Shown: positions 35,004-43,000 of the stretch, piece after piece | How positions within the stretch are numbered: position 1 is the stretch's first letter | Layout of the letters: every line of letters begins with the position of its first letter | NCBI GenBank assembly: GCA_963839475.1 | Contig: CAWIVH010000013.1 | Location: forward strand, 186,001-250,000 | Length of the DNA stretch: 64,000 nucleotides | From: CAWIVH01 sp963839475 | GTDB taxonomy: Bacteria; Acidobacteriota; UBA6911 | Direction of reading: 5' to 3' | Translations under genes and position numbers: made by a program | Notes under the pieces: generated by a model | The model's database searches: none | What the model saw: the letters and a program-made list of their open reading frames with translations, nothing else | What the model was told of the DNA's origin: nothing

Positions 35004-36890
35004 TCAATATTGACGGCCAAGAAGGTTCCAGTGGTGCAGCCAGAGAATGCAGCCGGCGTATGCGAGAACCATCATGGTGTAGTAAATCCGTCCGGGACGC
35101 TGCCACCAACTGCGCCGCCAGGCGAGCACCGCGAAGCCGGCTGGAATGACTGAGAATATGGAAGCCGCCAGGCATAGATTCAACGCCAGTCTAAGTTCTG
35201 CCGTCGGACCGAATACCACCCTTTGCATTTCCTGCATTTTGAAGCCGAAGTAGCCGAATGCGGCGATCCATAACAGGCAGCACAGCCATCCGGCAAACCG
35301 CGCAAGTTTGCTGAACCTCGGACGTGGCACCCCGCGCAGCGTGAAGGCCGCAACCGGGAACCCGATCAGCCCAAGGGCAAACAGCCCCAGGAAGGTCCCC
35401 ACCGTTCCTTGTTGCAGGTTCGGTTTTTCCCACCATGGCTGCTTCTGCATGCTCACCACGCAGAGAGGGGAGGGGCAGAAATCCGTCACCTCTCCGTTGG
35501 AGTTCTGCCGGAACACGATTCGCCGTTTGCCGTCCACCTGCTGAAAGAGCAAGGGCTCGATCTGCTTCCATCGTACCGGATCGCCCTCCGCTGTGCTGAC
35601 GAGATAGCCGTCCTGGTCGACCTGGATTTCGAGGGCGTTCATCAGCTGGCCAATCTTCGAGGCATCGCTGAAAGAAGAACGGGCCGGGAAATAGGTTCCT
35701 CTGAATTTCTGAAGCAATGCTCGCTTGTCCTTCGGAGGCGGCGGCTCTTTCGGAATCGGCTTTGGATAGTAGTGGTCGAGGAACGCTGGAAGAAACTCCG
35801 ACCTGGCGCGGGAGCCGCTGTCGGTGTTGTAGGCGATGAAAATGCCGAGATCCTGCTCCGGCAGCATCGCGGTCAGGCTATGAAACCAGACGGTGTCGCC
35901 CCCGTGACCGAACACCTTTTGCCCATTCCAATCCATGGGGAAGAATCCATGCAGCATTCCGGCCGCCATCGCATAGGGGGAAACCAATCGGTCCCTCATC
36001 GCACGCGCTGTTTCCGGCCGCAGGATGCGCGAATCGCCCATGGCGCCGTCGTGAAGATGAGCGGTCATGAACCGACCCATATCCGTACCGCTTACGCTCA
36101 TGCCACCGCAAGGACCCCAGGGCACATACTCAAAGGATTTGTATTTTAGCTGGCCTGCAGTCCATTGATAGCCCCGGGACATGTCCCCGGCCAGGTTTGC
36201 GGGCAATGGCTGGGCAAGGGAGGCATGTTTCATGCCCAGCGGCTTCAGGATGTTTTCTGAAAGATAGCGCTCGTAGGGAATCCCCGACACCTTCTCCACG
36301 ACGAGGGCAGCCAGCGTGGTGCCGTAGTTGGAATAGGCCGCTACTTCGCCGGGAGGAAAAACGCGCTTCGGCATCTGCTCCTGCATCAGCTGTGCGATGG
36401 GGCGCAGACCATCGGCCGTCTCCGAAAAAAGGCCGATAACACGGTCTTCGAAGCCGGCTGTATGGGTCATGAGATGTTCCATGGTAATCGGAGCAGGGAA
36501 TGTCTCGGGAATGAATGCACTCTTCAGATATTTGTTCACATCGGTCCGCAGGTCGAGTTTGCCCGCTTCCACCAGCTGCATGACCGCGGTCCATACGAAC
36601 ATTTTCGAGTTGGATGCGATCCGGAAAAGAGTGCGTTCGGGGTCCACCGCCTTCCTTTCCGCGTAATCAGCGTAGCCATAGCCCCGCTGCAAAACTACGT
36701 GCCCGTTGTTGACGACGACAACGACTGCGCCGGCGAAATGGTGGGCTTTGAGTTGGGCTTCCATCAGGCCGTCGACGAATCCGGCCATTTCGACAGGGTC
36801 CAAGGTCCGGCGAGTGGAATCCGCACCGGCAGGCGGGAGGTTGAGAGCTGATGCTACCAGCAGCGCAATGCACAATAGGGCGGACCGCAT
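35004..36890 (-). CDS. CubicO-type serine hydrolase with C-terminal membrane domain
   Basis: A 628-residue protein with a signal peptide (RSALLCIALLVASALNLPPAGA). Residues about 40-400 form a beta-lactamase-fold (class C / CubicO) domain: the nucleophile Ser in SNSK, the Tyr in YSNYG, and HGGDTVWFHS as the third motif. A linker with an EPPPPKDK stretch is followed by a beta-rich region and then three to four TM helices (TFLGLFALGLIGFPVAAF, FAGWLCCLLWIAAFGYFGF, and two near the end). ATG 36890 is supported by GGGAG eight bases upstream; the open frame upstream lacks this. The domain order suggests a membrane-anchored D-amino-acid or ester hydrolase facing the periplasm; the substrate is unknown. 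Confidence 0.85.
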   Translation of the reverse strand: MRSALLCIALLVASALNLPPAGADSTRRTLDPVEMAGFVDGLMEAQLKAHHFAGAVVVVVNNGHVVLQRGYGYADYAERKAVDPERTLFRIASNSKMFVWTAVMQLVEAGKLDLRTDVNKYLKSAFIPETFPAPITMEHLMTHTAGFEDRVIGLFSETADGLRPIAQLMQEQMPKRVFPPGEVAAYSNYGTTLAALVVEKVSGIPYERYLSENILKPLGMKHASLAQPLPANLAGDMSRGYQWTAGQLKYKSFEYVPWGPCGGMSVSGTDMGRFMTAHLHDGAMGDSRILRPETARAMRDRLVSPYAMAAGMLHGFFPMDWNGQKVFGHGGDTVWFHSLTAMLPEQDLGIFIAYNTDSGSRARSEFLPAFLDHYYPKPIPKEPPPPKDKRALLQKFRGTYFPARSSFSDASKIGQLMNALEIQVDQDGYLVSTAEGDPVRWKQIEPLLFQQVDGKRRIVFRQNSNGEVTDFCPSPLCVVSMQKQPWWEKPNLQQGTVGTFLGLFALGLIGFPVAAFTLRGVPRPRFSKLARFAGWLCCLLWIAAFGYFGFKMQEMQRVVFGPTAELRLALNLCLAASIFSVIPAGFAVLAWRRSWWQRPGRIYYTMMVLAYAGCILWLHHWNLLGRQY

Positions 36891-37050
36891 ATGTGTCTCT
36901 CCCAGGTGTAAAATAACCAGACCAGTATAGGAAATTTCGTTTTTTGCAGGTGAATTATTTTTGCGAAGAGGGTAGGCGTGCTCCATCCTAGAAGGACATT
37001 TGCATTCCCGTCCGGGCATGACAAAATGGTATCAAGCACAGGAGGGTGTC

Positions 37051-37644
37051 ATGTCTCAGTTGGAATCTGCTCTTGCGCCATCGGACAGCCCCCTTGGCGC
37101 TGCTGACTTTCCCTTGCCTTCATTCAAAGCGTTCGCTTGGCGGGTAATCTCCCTTCACGTGATTACTTATTTCCTGTTCGGTCTTGCTGCCTATCTGCTT
37201 CTGGATTACCGGCAGGCCTTCGAGACCACTGAGCTCAGATTCTTGATGAGGTCCACAACCTCCCCCTGGGTTGCTGCGGGACCGGCATTTCAGCTTGGGC
37301 GGGGACTGCTTTTTGCGGTGGTCCTTTTTCCCTTTGCTTCTCTGTTCATTCGCAGCAGCAACGGCGTGCTTCTCCTGTGGGGCCTGTTTCTCGGACTGGC
37401 AATCCTGGGCACGGCCGGACCGAGTCCAGGATCCTTTGAAGGGATGCTTTATACCAAGCTTCCTTTCAGGCTTCACCTGTTCGGTCTTCCCGAAGTCGTC
37501 CTCCAGACCCTGCTTTTCTCGAGCGGCCTTGTGTACTGGTGCCGGAGGCCGGCGCGCTGGAAAAACACCGTCAGCGGCATCGGGGTTGGTCTTGTGCTCT
37601 TCATGAGCGTGGCCGGTGCAGTCGCCACTCTGAAATCGCATTAA
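37051..37644 (+). CDS. Four- or five-TM membrane protein of unknown function
   Basis: A 197-residue integral membrane protein. Five hydrophobic segments are visible: around VITYFLFGLAAYLLL, LLFAVVLFPFASLF, VLLLWGLFLGLAILG, EVVLQTLLFSSGLVYW and GVGLVLFMSVAGAVA. The ATG at 37051 has AGGAGG upstream. No conserved family motif is recognised. It is transcribed away from the serine hydrolase gene, with about 160 bases between starts, so the two may share a regulatory region. Confidence 0.7.
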   Translation: MSQLESALAPSDSPLGAADFPLPSFKAFAWRVISLHVITYFLFGLAAYLLLDYRQAFETTELRFLMRSTTSPWVAAGPAFQLGRGLLFAVVLFPFASLFIRSSNGVLLLWGLFLGLAILGTAGPSPGSFEGMLYTKLPFRLHLFGLPEVVLQTLLFSSGLVYWCRRPARWKNTVSGIGVGLVLFMSVAGAVATLKSH

Positions 37645-37784
37645 TCGGCCTGCTCGCCACGGCCATGAGACCCAAGCAAGATCTGCCGACCTGATTTTTC
37701 AGATGGGCCGCGATGGCTGACCCCATCAGCTGGAAGCTGTGATTTCAGGTTATTCTAAAGACCTAAATTCATTTGGCAGGTTTA

Positions 37785-38018
37785 TCAAACCTTTTGGATG
37801 GGCTTGCTTGCAGGATTCGGGTTCTCCCGCAGGATCTCTTTTACTCTTCCGACAATTCCGTTTGTCAAGCGCACTTTGATGCCATGATGATGGGTAGGAG
37901 AGTTTGTCAAAATCTCTTGGACAGTTCCTTCTGTCAGTTTTCCCGAACGCTGATCCTGCTTCTGAACTACGCGCACATGCGCCCCGGCTCTAATGTCGGC
38001 ACGATTCTTCCCCTCCAT
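37785..38018 (-). CDS. YwbE family small protein
   Basis: A 77-residue protein that is one YwbE domain: RADIRAGAHVRVVQKQDQRSGKLTEGTV, followed by PTHHHGIKVRLTNGIVGRVKEI. The pattern is conserved in Bacillus and many other bacteria; its molecular function is unknown, though the SH3-like beta-barrel look suggests nucleic-acid binding (inference). ATG 38018 is used; GTG 38027 would add three residues. The gene stands alone between two unrelated units. Confidence 0.82.
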   Translation of the reverse strand: MEGKNRADIRAGAHVRVVQKQDQRSGKLTEGTVQEILTNSPTHHHGIKVRLTNGIVGRVKEILRENPNPASKPIQKV

Positions 38019-38197
38019 ATCCCTCACTTTCCAAACCAGTCAATCCGGGTGAACTGGGAAAGCATTTTCGCCGGGATCCCAGTGGTTTCCATCCATTCTC
38101 ATCCACTAGCTCATCGTAGAGAACTCAGATGGTATTGAAATCATGAACAAAGAATTTCTCTACAAGATTATCCAAGGAGTTGAGTCCGTCAATATGA

Positions 38198-38725
38198 TTA
38201 CTCCGCCGGCGCATGGCCTGAACCCTGGGCTGATTCCTTGCCTTTGTGGACCGGCTTCTCGATCCATTGGGCCATCGCTTCTGGATGGAGGCGCATCTTC
38301 AAAACAACCGCTTCGTCCTGCTCCATCGAAATGATAAGCATCTCAAATTTGCCGGCCGTTTCGCGCGCGTAAATATGTGTCTGCTCCCATTCCCGGGATT
38401 TCACCCGGACAAAGGGAAGGAACCGACCGCGGGTTGCCGCGGCCAGGATGAATTCGTCTACACCGTCTCCGGAGAGCCTACGATCCGGATTCAGGTCTTC
38501 GAAAATCGCCATTTTCATGCCACTGACACCGGAGGGTTTGACCCGGTTGGCGATAAAATTGAGCAGCCCCATAAATCGCATCGGCCTTTTCTGATAGTGG
38601 GAGGACAGTTTTGCCACAATGGCATTGAATTCCTGATCGGAAGCCGGCAAGACCGGTGCCGAAGCCAGTACGGCCAGCAATGCGAGGAGAATAACGGCGA
38701 TCCGGACCATTCTACATGTCTTCAC
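38198..38725 (-). CDS. Secreted protein of unknown function, last gene of an ECF sigma operon
   Basis: A 175-residue protein with a signal peptide (MVRIAVILLALLAVLASAPVLPAS). The mature part resembles the DUF4252-type product upstream in size and in a phrase like GVDEFILAAATRGRFLPFVRV, but no known family is certain. The start is GTG 38725, six to seven bases after GGAGG, which overlaps the end of the upstream DUF4252 gene by 14 bases; ATG 38710 is an alternative. It is the fourth gene of the sigma / anti-sigma / DUF4252 operon and may be part of an envelope-stress output. The mature chain carries no Cys. Confidence 0.7.
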   Translation of the reverse strand: MKTCRMVRIAVILLALLAVLASAPVLPASDQEFNAIVAKLSSHYQKRPMRFMGLLNFIANRVKPSGVSGMKMAIFEDLNPDRRLSGDGVDEFILAAATRGRFLPFVRVKSREWEQTHIYARETAGKFEMLIISMEQDEAVVLKMRLHPEAMAQWIEKPVHKGKESAQGSGHAPAE

Positions 38726-39314
38726 GCTTGGCCTCCGGTTTCTTCGCTGCGTTGGACTGGTTCAGGTTCAATTGGGGAACCCCCATTTTCCCTTCCAGCG
38801 CCGCGAGTTTTTCCAGATCGATAGGACCCACGATATTCACAATGGTCAGCTCTGTAGGCTCGGCGCTGATGATCGCGAGGCCCAGGATATTGCCCGCGTC
38901 GCCGTCGGTCATGACATATACCTCGGTATTTTCACCCTCTCGCTTGCTGGTGACCCCGATGATTCGAGACCAACCGGGCGCCTTCAATTGCAGCCGGATC
39001 GCTTCGACGTCTTCGCTGCTGTACTCCCCCTTTTTGTCGAACTCGAAGCTCTTGACATAAATCCCCTTGAGCTTGTCGACCATCTCCCGGACACTGCGCT
39101 CTTCCGGATCCCTGCTATCGGACAGGAATTTGGACGCCATTTTGAGCAGGGGGCCGTCCAGGGTAACATCTACGACCTCCGAGGCTTTGGTGGAAAGACG
39201 GTCGAGGTTGTTGATCTGCAGTCGCGGATTTTGTGCGAATGCGGACAAGTTTAGGAGAGCGATAGAGGCAAGAATTTGCAGGATTCCTATCCTGTACCCT
39301 ACGATGGCATTCAT
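38712..39314 (-). CDS. DUF4252-domain secreted protein
   Basis: A 200-residue exported protein. The signal peptide (ILQILASIALLNLSAFAQ) is followed by the DUF4252 pattern: LSTKASEVVDVTLDGPLLKMASKFL, then LKGIYVKSFEFD, and GWSRIIGVTSKREGENTEVYV. The family is widespread beside ECF sigma factors and often encodes envelope-associated proteins of unknown activity. Its stop overlaps the next gene by 14 bases, and it follows the anti-sigma candidate by about 20 bases. Confidence 0.8.
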   Translation of the reverse strand: MNAIVGYRIGILQILASIALLNLSAFAQNPRLQINNLDRLSTKASEVVDVTLDGPLLKMASKFLSDSRDPEERSVREMVDKLKGIYVKSFEFDKKGEYSSEDVEAIRLQLKAPGWSRIIGVTSKREGENTEVYVMTDGDAGNILGLAIISAEPTELTIVNIVGPIDLEKLAALEGKMGVPQLNLNQSNAAKKPEAKREDM

Positions 39315-39335
39315 GGCGTTTCCTCGGACTTTCAG

Positions 39336-39719
39336 CTAACTCTTTGTTTTCAACGAATCACTATCGGTCGATGACGGCAATGACTCCGGATCTCGGCCGA
39401 GCGACTGCACCTTTTTCCGGGTCGTGTTAAGCTTGACACTGGCTATGCGCAGGGCTGTCATAACCTGGGCGCGCGCTTGTTCTCCCTCAATACGCTCCCG
39501 CAGTTCCCGCCGTTGGTGGACGACCATGGTGAAGATCATGGCGACTGTAAATATCCCGGCCAGGGCCCAGCGGATGGCTTGCGGACGGAATATTGAAAAG
39601 AAAAGAGTGCCCCATCCGAGTCCCCGCTCGGGGATTCTTGCCATGACGCGCCCGGTGAATCCCGCTGGTGGATCTTCTCGCTTCAGGGCGTCCCTCAGTT
39701 GGTCTTCAAATAGCGTCAT
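39336..39719 (-). CDS. Small single-pass membrane protein, putative anti-sigma factor
   Basis: A 127-residue protein with a short cytoplasmic N-terminus (DALKREDPPAGFTGRVMARIPER), one TM helix (IRWALAGIFTVAMIFTMVV, about residues 48-66) and a charged coiled-coil-like C-terminus (RELRERIEGEQARAQVMTALRIA). The PPAGFTGRVMARI phrase is typical of short anti-sigma proteins paired with ECF factors. It overlaps the sigma gene by 14 bases, supporting co-translation. Role inferred from position and topology. Confidence 0.68.
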   Translation of the reverse strand: MTLFEDQLRDALKREDPPAGFTGRVMARIPERGLGWGTLFFSIFRPQAIRWALAGIFTVAMIFTMVVHQRRELRERIEGEQARAQVMTALRIASVKLNTTRKKVQSLGRDPESLPSSTDSDSLKTKS

Positions 39720-40254
39720 GTTTCACTCCTCCCGCTGAGCGGGTCAACCTGCCCCTCAGTATCACAATCGCACGGTGTAGTTTGCTTTTGACCGTATTCA
39801 GCGGAATATCCAGAACCCTGGCGATCTCTGCAGGGTTCAGGTCTTCCTGGTACCTGAGGATCACCGCCATGCGCACACTTTCAGGCAGACCGGCCACCAG
39901 TCGGCGGATGCAATCGGAGAGCGGGGAATCGGGTTCATGGTACTCTGCAGCAGGTTCGGCGATCTCGTCGATGCTCACTCCCTTGTGCCTCGGCCGACGC
40001 CGGATCTCGTCGATACAAAGTCTCCATGTCACCTTTTGCAGCCAGTACACCAGGTGGGCGCGCGATTCGATCGATTCCAGGTTTTGGTAAAGCCGCAGGA
40101 AGGCCTCCTGCGCTATTTCTTCGGCCTGGGACCTATCGCGCAGAAATCGGCAGGCCAGGCTGAAGACCATCGCCTGGTGCTCCCCGACCAAAGTGGCGAA
40201 TTCTGTGCGGCTAAGTTCAGCCGGGCGACTTCCAAGGAGCTTGTCATCTGGCAT
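39706..40254 (-). CDS. ECF-type RNA polymerase sigma factor
   Basis: A sigma factor of about 182 residues. Region 2: MVFSLACRFLRDRSQAEEIAQEAFLRLYQNL with the AEEIAQEAF core. Region 4: GLPESVRMAVILRYQEDLNPAEIARVLDIPLNTVKSKLHRA, including the helix-turn-helix. ATG 40254 is used; GTG 40284 and GTG 40269 in frame are possible, and no start has a strong ribosome-binding site. It heads an operon with the anti-sigma candidate (14-base overlap), the DUF4252 protein and one more secreted protein, a common envelope-stress arrangement. Confidence 0.88.
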   Translation of the reverse strand: MPDDKLLGSRPAELSRTEFATLVGEHQAMVFSLACRFLRDRSQAEEIAQEAFLRLYQNLESIESRAHLVYWLQKVTWRLCIDEIRRRPRHKGVSIDEIAEPAAEYHEPDSPLSDCIRRLVAGLPESVRMAVILRYQEDLNPAEIARVLDIPLNTVKSKLHRAIVILRGRLTRSAGGVKHDAI

Positions 40255-40510
40255 TCCGATCAACACGCCGCAGTTCCGTTCCACATTTGCCGCCTTCCAA
40301 TAGCCAAATACGGATGGCGGGATCGAAAGAATGCATTTATTTCAAACGGACCTTTTTTGCCGCCCTGAGTATAACCCTGGAGTCTGCCCCCGGCATAATG
40401 CGGTTCGGGAGAGGACTCAGAGGGTCACAGCATGGCTGCCACATCAGCCAAGGGTATGGATTCGCTCGAATCTTTCTTTCGCTCAAACCTGGTGGCCTAT
40501 GGAATAATGG

Positions 40511-41455
40511 ATGAACATAATGCCTGGTAACTCATTTCTATCCATTTCTACTGCGCTCTTTTTAACGCTCTGTTTCTGCTCCGCGGGTTTTGCCCAAAGT
40601 CCAGCTTCTGATCCGCGTGCCGCGGAGAGTCTCAAACTTGCGCGTGCGGCTCTTGGGGGAGATGGGGCCCTCAATGCCGTAGTCACCCTCTCGGCTGTGG
40701 GAGATTTCCGTGTTGGCTCGGGGGATGATCTGGTGTCCGGAGAAATAAAACTGGAAGTCCGGCTTCCTGACAGGTTCATGAGAATCATGAAATGGAATCT
40801 CATGGAGACGATGAACATTACTACCACCGAAGCCATGAACGGTGAAAAAATTTGGAAAGAATCGAAGTCGGGCCAACACAATGCCATAACCATGCTTGGT
40901 CCAGCAGGTGACGGAGGAAAGGAAGGCAGGGGGAAAAAGGAATCCGTGCCCGGGTTGGAAGACGGCATGAACCCTCAGCAAATGCGATTGTATTTTTCAT
41001 GCCTGATCATGGCACTTCTGCTTCGATCCCCGGACTCAACCCCCGGTGTGTCCTCTTATAAGGGTGAGATCACGATCGAAGGCGCCAAAGCCGACTCGCT
41101 CCAAATCATTCTTAAGGACGGCACCGCCGTAAATCTTGCCATCGACCGTGCAACGCACAGGCCCATTATGGCAAGTTACAGCGTTCCGGGGCACGACTCT
41201 TCGCTGAGCGGTGGAAAGCCCAAAAGGCGGAAACAAGGTGAAAAAAGCGAGGCCGCAACCCGGGAGTCTGAGATGCTGGCAGCCGAGGTTTTTCTCTCGG
41301 AATACAAATCGGTGGCGGGAAACAAAACCGGAATCATTTGGCTGCCGCACCAGATTACGAGGACCTCAGGCGGCTTGACGGTCGAGGACGTGCATATCAA
41401 GTCGTTTCAGCTTAATCCTCGACTCGATGACAAGCAATTCGATCCCAAGCGATAA
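40511..41455 (+). CDS. Secreted protein with lipoprotein-carrier-like fold, unknown function
   Basis: A 314-residue exported protein. The signal peptide (SISTALFLTLCFCSAGFAQ) has a Cys pair but no proper lipobox at the cleavage site. The mature chain has the LolA/LolB-like layout of long strands and an N-terminal helix (AESLKLARAALGGDGALNAV), followed by VRLPDRFMRIMKWNLM, and late strands (KTGIIWLPHQI, VEDVHIKSFQLNPRLDDKQF). This end resembles outer-membrane lipoprotein-sorting proteins, but a lipid-carrier role is only a guess. It is divergent from the ECF sigma operon and could be among its targets. Confidence 0.65.
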   Translation: MNIMPGNSFLSISTALFLTLCFCSAGFAQSPASDPRAAESLKLARAALGGDGALNAVVTLSAVGDFRVGSGDDLVSGEIKLEVRLPDRFMRIMKWNLMETMNITTTEAMNGEKIWKESKSGQHNAITMLGPAGDGGKEGRGKKESVPGLEDGMNPQQMRLYFSCLIMALLLRSPDSTPGVSSYKGEITIEGAKADSLQIILKDGTAVNLAIDRATHRPIMASYSVPGHDSSLSGGKPKRRKQGEKSEAATRESEMLAAEVFLSEYKSVAGNKTGIIWLPHQITRTSGGLTVEDVHIKSFQLNPRLDDKQFDPKR

Positions 41456-41566
41456 TCAGCCTGACCTGAAGTGCCCATCACTGCAACAAGACAAACGCTG
41501 AACAGGCGACCCCGCCCGCTCGAGTCACGGATGCCCACGGTCAGGTGTCAAAATAAACTCTATTTG

Positions 41567-41614
41567 CGCCGGGAAGCCCGGGGCACGCCTTCCTGTTCCC
41601 GGGTCCTCCCGGCG
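41567..41614. terminator. Strong bidirectional hairpin between convergent genes
   Basis: An outer stem CGCCGGGA/TCCCGGCG (8 bp) encloses an inner CCCGGG/CCCGGG pair (6 bp). The hairpin lies between the stop of the secreted protein gene (+) and that of arsM (-). The plus side has only TTTGATT after it; the minus side has an A/T-rich tail. Likely a two-way terminator. Confidence 0.5.
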
Positions 41615-41627
41615 TTTGATTCAAGAA

Positions 41628-42446
41628 TCAGGAGAGGGGCTTGCGGGCGCGAACAAAAGCGCTCATGAACTTTCCGTCGACCTGGGGTGCGATCGCCTCG
41701 AAGTCGATGCCCTGGTCTTGGAGAAACGATGTTGCATCCTCGGCTTTGTATATCCTGGTGGGCTCGACGCTGATCTGGTCAAAACCCGCTGCCGCCAGTT
41801 TTTGGCGGTATTCATCCTCCTCCAGCGCTCCGGCAACACAGCCGACCCAAAGTAAAACGCTTTTCCTGATGTCCGCGGGAATGTCTCCCCTAGTTACCAC
41901 ATCGGAGACGGCAAAACGCCCTCCCGGTTTGAGCACGCGAAAGGCTTCTTTCAGCACCCGGTCCTTGTCGGCCGATAGGTTGATTACACAGTTGGAGATG
42001 ATTACATCGACCGAATTATCCGGCAGCGGGATACTTTCAATTTCCCCCTTCAGAAACTCGACATTTTCAACCCCTGCCTTTGCCAGATTTTCACGAGCCA
42101 GTGCGAGCATCTCGTCGGTCATGTCAAGGCCGTAGGCTTTGCCGCCGGGGGAAACACGCTTTGCCGATAGGAGCACATCGATGCCGCCGCCGCTGCCAAG
42201 GTCAAGCACAATTTCGCCGGGTTTCAGTTCGGCCAGGGCGGTCGGGTTCCCGCAGCCCAGGGAAGCCAGCACGGCCGTCTCGGGCAAAGCTTCCTTCTGG
42301 ACGTCGTCATAAAGCCCGGTTGTGATGGGGTCGGCGCATCTGTCCGTGGAGGACGGGCTGCTGTTGCAGCAGGCACTACCGGTCCCGGAAATGACTCGCA
42401 AGGCCGCCTCGCCGTATTTTTCTTTGACAACTTCTTTGATATCCAT
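41628..42446 (-). CDS. arsM: Arsenite S-adenosylmethionine methyltransferase
   Basis: A 272-residue class I SAM methyltransferase. The SAM motif is VLDLGSGGGIDVLL, followed by GLDMTDEML. The ArsM Cys residues are present: Cys in the N-terminal CCNSS region, Cys in the conserved SNCVINL, and Cys in WVGCVAGAL, fitting As(III) binding. It methylates arsenite to volatile or less toxic forms. ATG 42446 is preferred over an upstream open frame, with AAGGAA 9-14 bases upstream. It follows an ArsR regulator gene by 44 bases, so the two form a small detoxification operon. Confidence 0.92.
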   Translation of the reverse strand: MDIKEVVKEKYGEAALRVISGTGSACCNSSPSSTDRCADPITTGLYDDVQKEALPETAVLASLGCGNPTALAELKPGEIVLDLGSGGGIDVLLSAKRVSPGGKAYGLDMTDEMLALARENLAKAGVENVEFLKGEIESIPLPDNSVDVIISNCVINLSADKDRVLKEAFRVLKPGGRFAVSDVVTRGDIPADIRKSVLLWVGCVAGALEEDEYRQKLAAAGFDQISVEPTRIYKAEDATSFLQDQGIDFEAIAPQVDGKFMSAFVRARKPLS

Positions 42447-42490
42447 AAAACCGTTTCCTTTCCTATAAACTTTTCCCATTTCAGGCGAAT

Positions 42491-42841
42491 CTATCGTGCT
42501 TTGCTATCGCATTCCTGCACCACGGATTCGGGCTTGATGACCCTATTCCTGGTGCAACACTCCGCAAACAGGAAGCTCAAGATATCCTGAAGCACATCTG
42601 TATTGGCGGTATACCAGAGAAAAGTACCGTTGCGCCGCACCTGAACCAGATCTTCATTCCTTAGTTTCTCGAGGTGATGGGACAGCGTCGAGTTCGGTAT
42701 CCTCAGTTCATTCTGGATGTCGCCTACAATCATGCCTTCCGGGTGAGCTGATAAGAGCAGCCTCATGATGCGAAGCCGGGCATTTGTGCCCATAGCCGAA
42801 AACATGTCCGCATAACGGGTGATCTGAGCTTCGCTTTTCAT
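42491..42841 (-). CDS. ArsR/SmtB-family metalloid-responsive repressor
   Basis: A 116-residue winged-helix repressor. The DNA-binding part is visible as IVGDIQNELRIPNSTLSHHLEKLRNEDLVQVRR, with the HTH TLSHHLEKL. The metal site differs from the classical ELCVCD box in helix 3: here a C-terminal AECCTRNR pair and a Cys near the end (VQECDSKAR) are the likely As(III) ligands, a layout known in other ArsR groups. It lies directly upstream of arsM. A palindrome, CATATT/AATATG, lies just upstream of its start and is a likely operator. Confidence 0.88.
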   Translation of the reverse strand: MKSEAQITRYADMFSAMGTNARLRIMRLLLSAHPEGMIVGDIQNELRIPNSTLSHHLEKLRNEDLVQVRRNGTFLWYTANTDVLQDILSFLFAECCTRNRVIKPESVVQECDSKAR

Positions 42842-42865
42842 GATTTATTTCTATTCCTATCGAAA

Positions 42866-42882
42866 CATATTTTTATAATATG
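42866..42882 (-). promoter_or_regulatory. Candidate ArsR operator
   Basis: A perfect 17-base palindrome, CATATT and AATATG around five bases, starts 25 bases upstream of the arsR start codon. AT-rich dyads of this type are typical ArsR binding sites. Observed symmetry; function inferred. Confidence 0.45.
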
Positions 42883-43000
42883 AGAAATATAGAAATATGC
42901 AAGAAAAAAAATCAGCAGGGAGCAAAAGGGTCTTGTGGGATACTAAAGAGTTCTTTTATGAAATAATCCTTTTTTCAACCTCAGGCCATAGGAGGAGAAT

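Noticed and set aside
38143..38334. Plus-strand open frame of 63 codons
   Set aside because: Overlaps the coding end of the secreted protein gene on the other strand and has no ribosome-binding site.
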